Shown piece by piece: positions 34,670-46,491 of a DNA stretch of 64,000 nucleotides. Origin of the DNA: Periplaneta americana (lineage: Eukaryota > Arthropoda > Insecta > Blattodea > Blattidae); assembly GCF_040183065.1 (NCBI RefSeq), contig NC_091126.1, positions 144,238,204 through 144,302,203 of the forward strand, written 5' to 3'. The notes beneath the pieces are model-generated. The model was not told the origin of the DNA, did not search any database, and was given only the letters and a program-made list of their open reading frames with translations. Every line of letters begins with the position of its first letter. Position 1 is the stretch's first letter. The translations under genes and the position numbers were made by a program.

Positions 34670-34670
34670 C
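34477..34670. repeat. CATA tetranucleotide microsatellite
   Basis: Almost pure (TACA)n, about 45 units with a few interruptions (CATACCATAC). Long YIHTYIHT / MYVCMYVC frames across it on both strands are artefacts of the repeat. Confidence 0.95.
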
Positions 34671-35438
34671 CTATTCTATTACTTTTACACATCAAAGTCT
34701 ATAGCAGCAATGCACCATCTGCTTGCTCATGACGTTAAGCCCATAAACCTGGCACAGCTGACGATAAATTTAAATCGGGGCTATGCCCTGTGCATTCAAA
34801 AACTTTATCACTGATAGCAGTTCACACGCGGCGGGAGCTGGAATAGGAGCGTTCATCTTCAACCAATGCAACGAAGCTACTGAGAGCACGCGGGAAGTTC
34901 CGCTAGCGAATGCGCCATGCCAGGACATTACTCTATCACGTACACGCAGTCGCTTTGCGCAACATATGGTTTGCTAGCTGTGGGGCGAGTGGGAAAGTTA
35001 CTTTATGGACGCGCCGCGTATAAAACACTTATTGATTATCAGTTACCTACTCGTATGTCAGAAAGATTAGTTTAAATACATGTGGAAAAAAGACGTAAAT
35101 AGGTATATTATTATTTTTAAAGTAATACTGGTTATTTGCCTTTAGGCCTACTTGTCCACCTTACGTCTTGTAATTGTGTTTTTTTTTTTTCAGGAATAGA
35201 ATATAGTGATAAGTTTTAGAAGAACAAAATTTAGATTCAATGAACAAAATTTTCGATTATTTTTATTTGTAGGTCTACAATAATATCACAGTGTGTTCAC
35301 TTAATTTTGAAGAGTGTAGGCCTGTCTTAATGGATGCTGAACGCAAGAAACTCCTGTGGAATGTTACACCTACGTTACTTGGCATCCCCATACTGAGTGC
35401 AAAAGTCTTGTAGGTTTCTAAAACAAAATTAATAAGAA

Positions 35439-37074
35439 CAGTGACGGCTCGTGAACTTGTGGATTGGGAGAGCTGCAGTAGATTTCGGTACATACAAATT
35501 TCACTTCTTGATACCATTACTAATAAGTATACGACAAAAATAAATGCACTACATATCGAAAAACCAAAACTTCCTGACATAGTTGGGAGATGTCTGTGGG
35601 ACCATTTCCTAATCCCTAATAAAAACTAATACCATCGATTTCAGTCTGAATTTCAGATCGGCAGACACTCAACTTACAATCTACCAGTTCATTCTGAATT
35701 GTCTTAGAATAACCTTAAACAGTGGCATGTTCCAAATGATTTTTGAGAGGCTCGTTTAGATTACTCACGAACTGTAGCAACCCACGAAACACATCAGGGT
35801 TCTTCGAATCGTTTTTTCATCATGTCCCCTAAAGGGAAGTTCATATTGGTCACAAAATTTGATACAATCAATATTCTTTTAAAAATAATTTCAGGATTTT
35901 TTCTCACTTCTTGATTATGTTTGAGAATGTTTGTTCTGTTCGTTTCACTTAATTGCACAGCAGTATGAGTTGCGTAACATAGCCAATGAAACAACATTTT
36001 TCAGGTGAGACTGCGAAGATTCGTGCATTTTGCTTTTTAGGGGCAAATGTCCTAAATTTGTCACACCACTCCTAGTCCATGCAGCATCACCACCGAAGAG
36101 GAGGCGAGGAAAACAAAATACAAATTTTTTTGTTCACATCCACGTAACCACAAATGCTTAGCCTAAATTTCATTGTTATACTTCATTACATATATGCACT
36201 ATTTCGGCTGGATGAAGCTTAAGTAAGATTTAATTCGGGTAACGGACGACCCTTTAATTTCACTTCATTACATCAATATTCTCCGCAAGGGAAAGTTGAG
36301 AAAAATAAAATTAATATTCTGTAATTCACACACACTCATGCTTGCAAATTTCCACTGGTTAAGTTACGGTATTAAGACGTCACACCAAAGCAACACTCAG
36401 ATATACTGATGGTCAACAATTTTCTAAAACTGGAAAAGAAGTCTCTCTTTTTCGTATTTTATGTGCTATATCAAAAGGATTCTACTCGTGCAATCATTTT
36501 GAGTTAAGGTAAATATTAGGTTCTGCTGGAGGCTGGATATATACGTAATAATAAGGCAAAAGAGAATATTAATTTCGTTATATTAACTCGATAAGATTCT
36601 ACAACAATAAGTATGTGAAAATAAAATAAAAATTTTGTCATTAAGTTTCAAGGGAATAGAGAATCCATTTGACGCAGCATTACAATAGCAGTGTGGGAGG
36701 AGAGGAAAGATCCCTTGTGGCCTGGCTCTGCAAGCCACTGCAGCGAGATATGGGTTTTTAAACAGCGGCAGTTTCCCTCTGCTTCCCTTCACCTCTCTAC
36801 CTCCTGACCATGCAAGACACACTCTCTATGAGCTGACCACCCTGGAGATCCCAGGATGACTTTGAATGCATTGTCAATTCCAATACTGTCGACGCGCAAA
36901 AAGATTATGCATAATATAATAGTACATATTCCCGGCCAGATGAAATATAAAGCAATTTACCAATAAAAGCTGTAACAATTCTTCTACAAATTAAAATAAA
37001 TGTTGTTATTTTTATTTTCCTGGCAAAGCAGGGAGTGCTGCAGCTCCGCAGCTCTTATGGACGAGCCGCCCCTG
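35439..37074 (-). mobile_element. hAT transposon (TTF-finger type) with perfect 8-bp target duplication
   Basis: Ends CAGTGACGGCTCGTGA and GGACGAGCCGCCCCTG; AATAAGAA at 35431-35438 and 37075-37082. On the minus strand from about 36130 to 35780 decayed frames give WTRSGVTNLGHLPLKSKMHE, SSQSHLKNVVSLAM, then a SEKKS-like stretch, IDCIKFC and LPFRGHDE. These are the TTF/ZMYM-type zinc finger and early transposase region. The catalytic part is deleted. Confidence 0.85.
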
Positions 37075-38079
37075 AATAAGAACCATATATACAGTTAGGA
37101 CTACTGTATGGCATAAAAATAGTAATGAACTACACACATTTAACTTGCTTGCCGCTGGAGCGCTACTGTCGCGCCAGTTGTCAAATGTTGGCATATTTTA
37201 TACGCATGACGCGGCTCTGTGGTAAGAATACTGCGATACAATTTCATAAGTTTATGTTTGGAGGTTGGCATCGCTGGCAGTAGGTGTTGCACTCTTGTAG
37301 TCTCAGATCATACACAGGCTTGTAATGTTGCAAAATAAGCTGTAAAAGGAGAAAGAGGTTACGAACGTCACTTAAATTGTTATAATTAGTTACACGACTT
37401 CATAGGTTTGTGATGGCCCTTTAAAGACTAAATGTATTGAAAATGTGACATGTTGAAATAGAAAAGAAATACGTTGCTTTCTCACTTATATCGGATAAAT
37501 GTTTAGAAATATACCTGGAATTTGTTTTTTATGATAAAGAGTACATCTATAAATGTAAGTAATTGTACATATTTCTGTAAGTTTTTTTAATGTGTGTAGT
37601 TGAAGTATATAGACGAGACTTATGAATTATTACGCTAGTGTTAAATAGTCCATAGGTAGATGTGTTCTGTATATATTGTAGGGTAAGCTTCAGTTTGTTT
37701 TCCTGACATTTCAGTAATACTAAAGTTGAATATGAATTATTTGGAATTTATATATATAAAGTCTACCTTTGCAGATTACATTTAAAGATTTGTCATTTTT
37801 CTCATTTTTTAAGGTAGGCATAAATGAATTAAGTTTCCTTTCTCATGAAATACTGTTAGAAGAACCTTAGGCATTTTCCAATACTTCGTAGTGTAAGTTG
37901 TAGAAACGTATATACTTCTTTGTCCCATAAATTACGCTTATAATGTCAAACTATTTTATGTGTGTTTTTAAATTTTTGGACCAGCTGAGCATTGAAAAAG
38001 TGGGGAAGAATGTGGTTTTATTTACTTGAGATCTGTTAAATGTAAGCTTAGTGTAATAGTTTAGAAGGATTTGGGCTAA

Positions 38080-38470
38080 ACTAGCACTGAAGTAGTTCCC
38101 TGAGTACTCCGCTTATAAATCTTGCATATACGAATCTGTGACAGGTTAGGTTTGTTTAGTTTAGCCTTTTGTTATGCCTTGCATATGCGATCAGCTGCAT
38201 CTCCACAAAAATTCCCGATATTTCGGTAGAAAACTTTTGTCAATATGGCGGACGTCGTCGAGGATCAGTGACAGGTTTTTGGTATGCCTACCAAAAAACT
38301 TATAATATGCAAGGCATAATAAAAACCTTAAACTGAACGAGACCTGTTACTGATTCTCGATGATGTCATTGATGCCCATCATATTGACAAATGTTTTCTA
38401 TCGAGTTACCAAAATCCCTTATAAATTCAACCATTCCACTTCCTAAATCACCGGAACTATCTCAGTGATA
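38080..38470. repeat. repeat shared with 31440-31640, carrying an inverted duplication
   Basis: CGAATCTGTGACAGGTTAGG, GTTATGCCTTGCATATGC and ATTTCGGTAGAAAACTTTTG are partly repeated in inverse (TATGCAAGGCATAATAAAAA; AATGTTTTCTATCGAGTTAC). Interrupted at its right end by the MITE at 38472; the sequence resumes at 38661. Confidence 0.6.
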
Positions 38471-38471
38471 G

Positions 38472-38653
38472 CACAGTCTAGTATATACAGTTACGAAGCT
38501 TGAGTTGTGAGGGTGCTAGGAACACTAGACTGTGCCGGTAGTATTTCGCATTGTCTGTAATGAGGCGATATTAGCGATCCTAGTGGTCAGCAACTATCTA
38601 TGGATGCATATTTACTACTTATTGAGCTTCGTGACTGTATATACTAGACTGTG
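38472..38653. mobile_element. MITE with CACAGTCTAGTATATA ends (copy 2), perfect 7-bp target duplication
   Basis: Ends CACAGTCTAGTATATACAGT and ACTGTATATACTAGACTGTG. GTGATAG at 38465-38471 and 38654-38660. Contains an internal partial repeat of its own end (CACTAGACTGTGCC). Confidence 0.85.
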
Positions 38654-39058
38654 GTGATAGTTTCACCCAGATCTTAAATTTAGAAGAGTTGCAAGGAGAT
38701 AGAAGTCTGATACTACTTTAGAAGTCTCGGTACTATAAGGTGGGTTGTCATCACTTTCCGCCCATTTTATCCCTGGGAAAGAGAACTTCTGTTCGTAATT
38801 ATTCAGTGATTAAGTGAGTCTTAGTGTCATTGTGGAAGTTACGGAAGGAATAAAAGTTTAACTTTTCTCAGGATCGAACTCAAGTTTTTTCAGTCCAAAA
38901 TCAATTGCTGTACTTATTATATCACCTGAACCTGCATAGGTAAAATTTCTGTGTCAGACTAAATTAGAAAGACAAAAATGATGTAGATTATGATATTTTA
39001 TAGTGCCAGTTAGTTTAAAGAAAATAAAAGAAACTTAAAGTAGGTAGTTTCTATAATT

Positions 39059-39281
39059 GTCGACCTGGGTAGGGTAGTTGGTATAGCGCTTGCCTTCTGT
39101 GCTCGAGATTGCGGATTCGATCCCGGCCCAGATCGATGGCATTTAAGTGTGTTTAAATGCGACAGCCTCATGTCAGTAGATTTACTGGCATGTAAAAGAA
39201 CTCCTGCAGGAATTCTGGCACACTGGCGATGCTGATATAAGTTCTGCAGTTGCGAGCGTAATTAAATAAACGATATTTTTT
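39059..39281 (+). mobile_element. tRNA-derived SINE, family A
   Basis: Head GTCGACCTGGGTAGGGTAGT, B box GATTCGATCCC. Body as at 5068. Flanks TTTCTATAATT (39048-39058) and TTTCTGTAATT (39282-39292) differ at one base. Confidence 0.85.
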
Positions 39282-40337
39282 TTTCTGTAATTAAGATTAG
39301 ACTAACCTTTTCCATTATCAACTTATCACTCGTCCTGTCAGTAATAGAATTTATCAGTTAATTTGCAAAAAACGCCGAGTATGTGCATAATATCCCTCAT
39401 AAGAATAATAAATCCTGACAGTTTATAATAGAACAAATCATTATTTGGTAATTAGTTTTCTTGAATGCTGGATGACTTCATTTCCTCTTATGAAATTTAT
39501 TTCTTTTTCTCCTTAACTACTACGTCATCTGCTCATCTTCTTCCTCCTTAAAAATTCCTTTGACTATTTCTGACTATTTCATAGTAAATAGTTGTTAAAA
39601 AAAACTGCAGAAAATCAAGCACTGAGAAGTAATCGGTGGAGATGGATTTGTTGATGAATATAAAGAACGTTTTTTTTTTTGTAGTAAGAGCATAAATGTT
39701 ATGAAATTTAATCATTCAATCCTTTAATTGACAGGTCGTACATTTGAACCAGGTAAATTATCTTCAGTTATGGTTGTGTTTATGTATTGTAGGGTGCAGT
39801 AGGTGCTCGGTAATTGTATGTGTATTATACTTCCAAAGAGATCACTTTCCTTTAGTATTGCTAACTAACCGGTATTTCTCTGGCCCAGCCGGATATTTTG
39901 ACAGGTCTCAACATAAGGGCAGTTGCCAGTATCAACTCTTTGCTGACCCTATTTGTGGCCAGAAATTTTATCATATGAGTGTGAGAAATTGTAATAAGAA
40001 CTTTTATCAAGCAATGCTAAAATGGATTTTTCTCTATTTCGTGGGACATTTTAACATCTTACTCAGAGCAACTAAAGATACGGGAATTTTGAAGTATTTT
40101 TCAGCCTTAAAATTTAATGGTTCTCTACATCATAGTGAAAGAAATTTTAAGTATTGGACAAAAACCACGGCCTCAACTAGATGAAGATACACTTTACGAT
40201 GAATTGTGCTTACTAAACACAGTGGTTTCTTTCTTTGTGAAAGAGGAACATTTGATAAGGCACGTAAATGGTGTAAATATTTACAGGATAAGGGTGCCAC
40301 AGAGAAATTTACGTAAATAAGGTGATAAGTGACAAAG

Positions 40338-40842
40338 AGCGTATTCCAAATCTCACCGGCGAGCAATCCGATGGCATCGCGGTGTTCTGAATTCCACCGC
40401 TGTCGCACCAGTGCCATCAACTTGCAGAGGTGGTGGCAGTCTCCATCAGCTGCCATCAGTGAATCTGATTGGTTCTTGTATAGGGCGGGAATTAGCAGAC
40501 GAATAACATTGTGCACTGTTGTGTCATGGCGGTGTGTTCTGCTTTAGTTCTGCTGTATTGTTTGTAATGAGCACAACGTAAAAACAATATGTTAATGGCT
40601 TATGAGCGAACATGTCAACGGACCCATTATTACTACCGGTTCAAGAAATAAATTGTTTATGCTATCTTTTCTTTGAAGGAGATGGGAATACGAAAATTTC
40701 GCAAAATTTTGCTAGCATAGCACAGACAACAACTTGTACAGTCGCCATGACAGCCATCGATCCTTCCAGCAGTTTTGTTCCTTATTTCGCTGCAACGTGA
40801 CGTCATTGATGCCACCGGACTGGTGAGATTCGGAATACGCTG
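40338..40842. mobile_element. TIR element (MITE-like)
   Basis: Left end AGCGTATTCCAAATCTCACC; right end GGTGAGATTCGGAATACGCT; the next bases (GGCATC / GATGCC) also pair. No clear target duplication or transposase. Confidence 0.72.
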
Positions 40843-41659
40843 AATGGTTTTTTAATACATTGTCATATTTATGGACCATTGTTATTAATTTTGAAACTAA
40901 TATTTTGTCAAAAATTAGAATGCAAATTTAAATTGTCCATTATAAACAGTCGCCAGAACTTATTATAATCTCTCACATTAAATGTGTTAACAAGCACAAA
41001 AATAATCACAGACATCATAACAACTTACATAGAATCTCGTACAGGTTACTAAGTAAATTAAACTTCAGTTCACGAATTGCCAGTGAGAAATTCACAATAC
41101 ACAATTGTTAAGTGAAGAGTTAATTCAGCACAGACATACACAACTAAACTACAGACACTGATCATTGAATAATGTTATCTCTTTTATCACTGGCTACTAT
41201 AAAAAAAAGTACTTTTACCTTAGTGTGTCTGCGAATATATGCAGTAAGGACAAGGATAGTTTGGAAATCAGTGATCATTAAGCTGCACTAAGGCAATAGG
41301 ACAAGATGCTGTTTGGTTCTCTAATTTTATCAAAATAGTGCTCCACCATATTGGCTTCAGAGATGTGGACAAGAATCACATTGGAACTGTAAGCAATACA
41401 TCCCACATTTCAAATGCTATTTTCGTATGTTTTAAGATTTTTGGAATTGTAAATCTTACATATTATACAAGAAGAGAACAACAGAAATATAGTGGTGCGA
41501 ACAGCTGAAAATCTAATTTTTGTGAACAAGGAGCCTTTTGGAAATCCATGTCCCATTTGTCCCTTTAATGAATATAAGTACAAATAAAAATAATTAATGG
41601 ATTATTGCATATTCTAAAGGTGAAAGTAAGTCATTAAAAAAGGTAACACATTGACTTAT

Positions 41660-42035
41660 ACGATGAAAGAGTAATGGAACGGAGAAAAATTCTCTCCGGC
41701 ACCGGGATTTGAACCCGGGTTTTCAGCTCTACGTGCTGATGCTTTATCCACTAAGCCACACCGGATACCCACCCCGGCGTCGGACAGAATCATCTCAGTT
41801 TAAGTTCCAACTCTTGGGTTCCCTCTAGTGGCCGCCCTCTGCACTACGTCATAGATGTCTATGAACGTAGGACTGAAGTCCACAATGTGCTGGGGTGCAC
41901 TCGTTATGAGTGACTAGTTGCCCGGGATCCGACGGAATAAGCCCCGTCTTAAATCACGAAGTGATTTACGCATATCATATATATTATTTTAATGTACCGA
42001 AGTACATATGATATTTCCATGCTGATATTCTGCGT
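41660..42035 (-). mobile_element. tRNA-derived SINE, family D, with 11-bp target duplication
   Basis: The minus strand carries GTGTGGCTTAGTGGATAAAG (A box) and CCCGGGTTCAAATCCC (B box) within a 75-nt tRNA-like block (41695-41770). CATTGACTTAT flanks it at 41649-41659 and 42036-42046. The body holds GATCCGACGGAATAAGC and GATTTACGCATATCATATAT. Confidence 0.88.
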
Positions 42036-42855
42036 CATTGACTTATGTTACTTGTTATTAGTTTGCAGAATGCCCCACTAGCCCATGTATGAAATTAACA
42101 ATTGTGTATTGGAAAACATTTGATAAAGAAATCAATTTAAAGAAGCAAGTGGTTGCAGAAAGCAATAACTGCAGATTCTGAGTTTCTGCTGTCTACTTCA
42201 TAAAATGTATGAGAAATAATCTAAAGCAACACATTAACATGCCAGTTGCTTGCAATAAGATGATTCTAATTTGGAGAAAAACAAGTTTGTTTTCGATTCA
42301 TAATGTATTGTACATGGTAGAGCAGAGACCTGCACAACGGTCTAGCCCATGGGCTGCTTCCGCATTGGGCTTCACAGTCTCACACAGAACAAGCCCGTGA
42401 AGTCACCTCACAGGCTGGGCTAAGCTGCTTGTGAAGCAGTTTTGTGCAGTGGGCTGGTATCAAGGCATTGACCCCAAATCTATTCTTCTATCAGTTACTT
42501 AAATTGAGTTTGTGTGGGCTTGTGCTTGTGTGTACAGCTCGAACAACATTTCAAACGTTTTTGTTTTAGTTTCTGATTTTTGTTTTTCAAGACCAGTTCA
42601 AATAATGGTGCATTGCAAGGAAAATACAATCTCAGCCCAGACACCGGCCGTGAAAGCCTATGTGCTTAAATACAGTCTCTCTAGAGAAAAAGTAGTGAAG
42701 GACAAAATCACTGCTAGAGTATTTAAACAAGAGTGTTGGATGGAATTAAAAAATTACCATTGGGACAGTTTTTAAATCTGTGTTCGACAGCAGTGGAAAA
42801 TAATTTAATTTTGTATATTGTCTGGTATGCGGGGAATTGTATGTTCATGCATTGG

Positions 42856-43084
42856 TGTCGACTTGGTTGGCGAGTTGGTATAGTGCTGGCCTTCTATGCC
42901 CAAGGTTGCAGTTCGATCCCGGGCCAGGTCGATAGCATTTAAGTGTGCTTAAATGCGACAGGCTTGTGTCAGTAGATTTACTGGCATGTAAAAGAACTCC
43001 TGCGGGACAAAATTTCGGCACATCCGGTGACGCTGATATAACCTCTGCAGTTGCGAGCGTCGTTAAATAAAGCATAACATTTTT
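42856..43084 (+). mobile_element. tRNA-derived SINE, family A, with 12-bp target duplication
   Basis: TTCATGCATTGG at 42844-42855 and 43085-43096. Head GTCGACTTGGTTGGCGAGTT, B box one base short (CAGTTCGATCCC), tail AAATAAAGCATAAC. Confidence 0.9.
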
Positions 43085-43814
43085 TTCATGCATTGGCTTT
43101 GATTGGTACCGCATATATTTCCTATCATCCATACATTGCAAATCACAAAACTCAAAGTGAATATGGAAAATATCCACCCAAACCGTTGCAGGAGTTGAGA
43201 AATATGTGCCTATGTGTGCATGGAATTTGAGGCCATTTGGGACAGTTCACAGTGAACACTTCATGGTTCTCACACAGACATTAAAAATACTTGAGTTACA
43301 TATGGAAAAGTGAGTGCCAAACATGCCATCCCCCATCCGACAACAGTATTCTGGCACACGGTGCAAAATGTCGATTTAATTATTTACACTTTCTGAAAAT
43401 AAAAGTTATTTGTCAGACTGTTATTGGAGAACTCAAGTAGTGTCCAAAATTGTTTTAACTCCTGTTGTCACATTTCTAATGAATATTGAAATGGAATAGA
43501 AGTGAAGGAATAGACTTTCGGGAGGGGACAATATGACCCAGCACTGCGGCCTTTCATGATCTATTGCGCTAACCCCCAAGCTAGGTGCATTCCCAAACCC
43601 ACACCGGCTGACTACACTAAGGTTCGCTGCGTACCCAGATTTCGAACTTACAACCTCGCTCATCCCTAGACCAGGCCCCTCTGTGCGTCGTCAGCCAGTG
43701 TTTGGAGAATGTTATAGAATTATGATGGAATTGAGAAATGTTAATGGAACGTAGATACACAATTTGGGGAAATGGGAGAAGCACGAAAAAAATCGTAAAT
43801 GAACCTTGTCTGCC

Positions 43815-43905
43815 ACAATGAAAAATCCCAGGTCTGAAAGGGACTCTAACCTGGACAGCCTGCATGACAGACTGAAGGTCTCACTACTCAGCCATAATGG
43901 GGGTT
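43815..43905 (-). repeat. tRNA-like SINE head fragment
   Basis: Minus strand reads TTATGGCTGAGTAGTGAGAC (A-box-like) and GGTTAGAGTCCC (B-box-like), ending in CCTGGGATTTT. No other copy seen here. Confidence 0.4.
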
Positions 43906-44381
43906 TTCAATGAATATTACAATAGACATAAATCAGTCGAAGCTACAAGAAATACAACACAAAGGTAGGTATGTTAGTTGGTCTCTGATCCACTGGCCAC
44001 ACGCTGAGCAAAAGCATAACCAATGCATGCAAGCAGAAAAACAGTAGAATGCAACCAACTGGTGGTTTGTGTTAGTGCAGTGCTGAACAGTGCAGTGGGC
44101 TATGGTAGGCTTCGAAGCCCAGTGCGATGGGCTAGGAAGCAGACAGTGTTGGTCTTGGGTAGGCTGGGCTGCTGATGCGATAGATCTGGCAGTGCTGAGT
44201 GGTGGGCTATCATGCAGTACTCTGTGATAAAGATGAAGACTCTGTGAAATGGAAATGGAAGTGGTTAGTATTGATATCAAAGTGAAGCTTCACTAATTGA
44301 CTTCAAATTGGCTTAAAAATGAGTCCTCACCTGTGACTAGTGTTCTGCATCTATTTTATTGAAATCATTTCTTCTCCTCAC

Positions 44382-44529
44382 CTGTATATTTCTTTTTATC
44401 CTCCTTTCCTTTTCTTGGTTTACGTTGAGGGCTTCTGATGTTTTCCTCTTCTTCTTGGTTCTGCTGTATTCTTCGTTGTTGACATTTTATGACTTCTTCG
44501 AGTTTAGATTTTAAGATAAAATTGGAGAA
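44382..44529 (-). CDS. possible coding exon, charged coiled-coil peptide
   Basis: Between AATACAG (weak, A-rich acceptor tract) and a good donor ACAG|GTGAGG there are 49 open codons. They read FSNFILKSKLEEVIKCQQRR, then IQQNQEEEENIRSPQRKPRK and GKEDKKKY. Composition (Gln/Glu/Lys helix then basic tail) is protein-like. It lies on the minus strand 5' of REXO1, between the two genes, beside a LINE end. It could be an exon of an unrecognised gene or part of a transposon. Confidence 0.25.
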
Positions 44530-44584
44530 CTGTATTGTGTTTGTTTTTCTCTCATATTATTACACATTTTAAATTTTAATTTAA

Positions 44585-45310
44585 TTTATTTTATTCCATT
44601 ATCTTACATCAACATGGTAGCCTTGAGATGTGGAACAAGTCGAAAGTTGTAAAAGAAATATACAATACATAGCAAGCAGAATAATTCAGTTTACAAGCCT
44701 AACAAGTTGAGTAACAGAAGTGGTACGAGTATGCAGAAATTTTGTTAACTGTGTTCTGAACCTTTTTATTTGGACCTTAAAAGGTTTGAGAAAGTTAGGC
44801 AGTGCATTGAATCAATAGTGAACTCCCTTTTTTTTATAATAGTTGAGGCTAACAGAGGGTAAATATATATTTCATTGTTTCTTGTATCAAAATTATAAAT
44901 GTTTGGATTAGTACAGTACAAAATGTGTTTGATCTTTAATATAAATTAGGAAAATAATGTATTCACAAGGTAAGGTCAAGATTTATAAATTTTGGAAGAT
45001 ATTTTTATATGGTGTCCTTTTGAGTATACCTGTCATTAATCATTAGAGATTTCTTCTGTAAAAAAAAAAGTTTATCTTCATATTATAAGTTGTTTCATAA
45101 TATTAATCCATATTTGATTGCAGAATAAAAGTATGCAAAGTATGCTATTTCAAGTGTGTTTATATTGCCAGTAAAAGATAAGGATCTTAATGCATAACAG
45201 ACAGAGCTCAATTTTGAAATAATATATTTTATGCTCGACCATGCCGAAATGTAGTAATTATACACCTGGTAGTAGCCCTTTAATGCACTCATTAAAGTAC
45301 ACCTATTCAT
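44585..45310 (-). pseudogene. LINE 3' end (Jockey/CR1-like)
   Basis: Minus frames read IISKLSSVCYALRSLSFTGN, INTLEIAYFAYFYSAIKYGL, FFLQKKSLMINDRYTQKD, then FIILIQETMKYIFTLCQP-like, SLLIQCTA, LSQTF and KKVQNTVNKISAYS. This order (KLSS-CYAL-R, AYF-S-I-YGL, QKK, Y..R..) is the C-terminus of Jockey/CR1-clade LINEs. Stops and shifts abound. Confidence 0.78.
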
Positions 45311-45728
45311 TATAGTTCAGTTGTTCAGCCAATGAGAAATCACCATTGTAGCATTATAAAAGCACAAGTATCGATTATTCTCAGATATGCACTTGAAAGA
45401 CAACTAGCGAAACATCACAGAGGGTGGAAATCCAATACTGTCGCTGAAGGTTATGTTCTGTTACTATAATAATTAGCATTAATTGTAAATAATATTCAAA
45501 TAAATTCAATTTGTCATCTCGTTTTTCAATTCTAAATCAATTTCCAGGTTATATCAAAATTAATATTCATGTTATTCTCTAGATTATATCAAGGTCAATG
45601 ACATTCGTTCCTCGGAAAAAATCAATATTTTCGCGTCTGCACACATCTCACAATTTAGAAGGTCAGTTCTGCTCCTCACTTACATAACCATAACATGAAT
45701 ACTTATGAATAATTTAAAGTTAGAAATA

Positions 45729-45892
45729 TGGCCGAGCATAATAAGTCATATGAAACTTGCCTATAATGGTAATTAAGACGCTTGTATGAAATTTATGAAA
45801 CTCGCTTGCACTTGTTTCATAAACAAACATACTCGCGTCTTAATTACTACCATTATAGGCTCATTGCATAATGTACTATTATGGCCATTGAC
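45729..45892. repeat. hairpin-like inverted repeat
   Basis: GCCTATAATGGTAATTAAGA near 45759 recurs inverted as TCTTAATTACTACCATTATA near 45837. The outer parts (TATGGCCGAGCATAATA and TACTATTATGGCCA) also partly pair. Likely a foldback MITE about 700 bp upstream of the KIAA2013 ATG before its first splice. Confidence 0.65.
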
Positions 45893-46044
45893 ATAGCTTG
45901 ATCTACTGAAGCGTTTGCCTTCAACCATTACTCCACAGCAGTAGATGCCTATTTCGTAATAACCATAATTATATATAACTAATTTTGCACATTTGATATT
46001 TACTCATATATTAGGATTATTCATTCTTTGTTTCTTTTATTTAG

Positions 46045-46108
46045 GAATCAGAATGGATTGTCTGGAGATGGTACGAAAATGGAAGAGGAACATGGATAAT
46101 TATTTCAC
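46045..46108 (+). CDS. KIAA2013: KIAA2013-like protein, first coding exon
   Basis: Acceptor TTATTTAG at 46037-46044, eight bases of 5' UTR, then ATG at 46053. It encodes MDCLEMVRKWKRNMDNYF plus two bases (AC), donor AC|GTAATT. It joins the acceptor at 46387 to make Thr19 (AC|G). An acceptor upstream of the ATG implies at least one noncoding 5' exon further left, which I could not place. The short basic N-terminus before the membrane segment matches the layout of vertebrate KIAA2013. The start was chosen because it is the only ATG in phase with exon 2 on an exon with good splice sites. Confidence 0.72.
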
Positions 46109-46387
46109 GTAATTTTCTTCTTACATGATAATAAAGTTGTTTACAAAAATTATAGTATGGCATGTTACTCTTATGATGTTAAACAGTTGATATGATAGTC
46201 ATAGTTTTCAGAAGAAAATATGTAAAATACAAGTAATTTTCGATATCAGTTAAAGTATAAATGCAAAAATTTGTACATTAAATGGAATATTTAAAGGGAA
46301 GAAAGGCAATGCATAGCAGCAAGTAGATTCAACAATTTATGTATAATCACAGAAGTTTGTGATACCAAAAATTCTTGTATGTTTCAG

Positions 46388-46491
46388 GTATCGGAGAACG
46401 TTTCTCTTGATAACCATAGTGTTTGGTTTAATTCTATACATTGGCCCAAGTTTGCTGAGGTGGCTATCCCAGTCAAATATAAGTGTAGAAG
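46388..46491 (+). CDS. KIAA2013: KIAA2013-like coding exon 2: signal-anchor segment
   Basis: Acceptor GTTTCAG|GT and donor GAAG|GTAGGA. The exon is 104 nt, phase 2 to phase 1. It encodes YRRTFLLITIVFGLILYIGP, then SLLRWLSQSNISVE (residues 19-53). Residues 24-42 form a strong hydrophobic segment behind an RR pair, as expected for an N-terminal signal anchor. The intron before it is 279 bp and the intron after it 7,026 bp. Confidence 0.8.

Larger units (their letters stand above)
42318..44220. mobile_element. possible decayed hAT-like element
   Basis: The left part starts GCAGAGACCTGCACAACGG and is rich in GGGCTGCT/AGCCCA repeats; the right part 44090-44220 has similar GTGGGCTATGG and GGGCTGGGCTGCTGATGC blocks. 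Internal frames (QTPAVKAYVLKYSLSREKVV) are uncharacterised. Borders and target duplication were not established. Confidence 0.35.
33596..46044. other. intergenic region with both divergent promoters (expected)
   Basis: REXO1 transcription should start just right of 33595; KIAA2013 needs a noncoding exon somewhere left of 46044. No TATA box or CpG cluster is convincing. Unassigned parts: 33970-34470, 34680-35430, 37085-38080, 38670-39050, 39300-40330, 40850-41640, 43100-43800, 45320-45720. The frame at 39744-40184 (146 codons) has no family features. Confidence 0.5.

Noticed and set aside
34371..34814. 147-codon and minus-strand 94-, 72- and 69-codon frames
   Set aside because: YIHT and MYVC repeats are translations of a CATA microsatellite.
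39744..40184. 146-codon plus-strand ORF as a gene
   Set aside because: No conserved motif, no splice-phase partner, and it adjoins a MITE; may be a transposon remnant.
41695..41770. functional tRNA gene on minus strand
   Set aside because: Same block occurs at 50866 and 51492 with identical flanking body and target duplications, so it is a SINE head.
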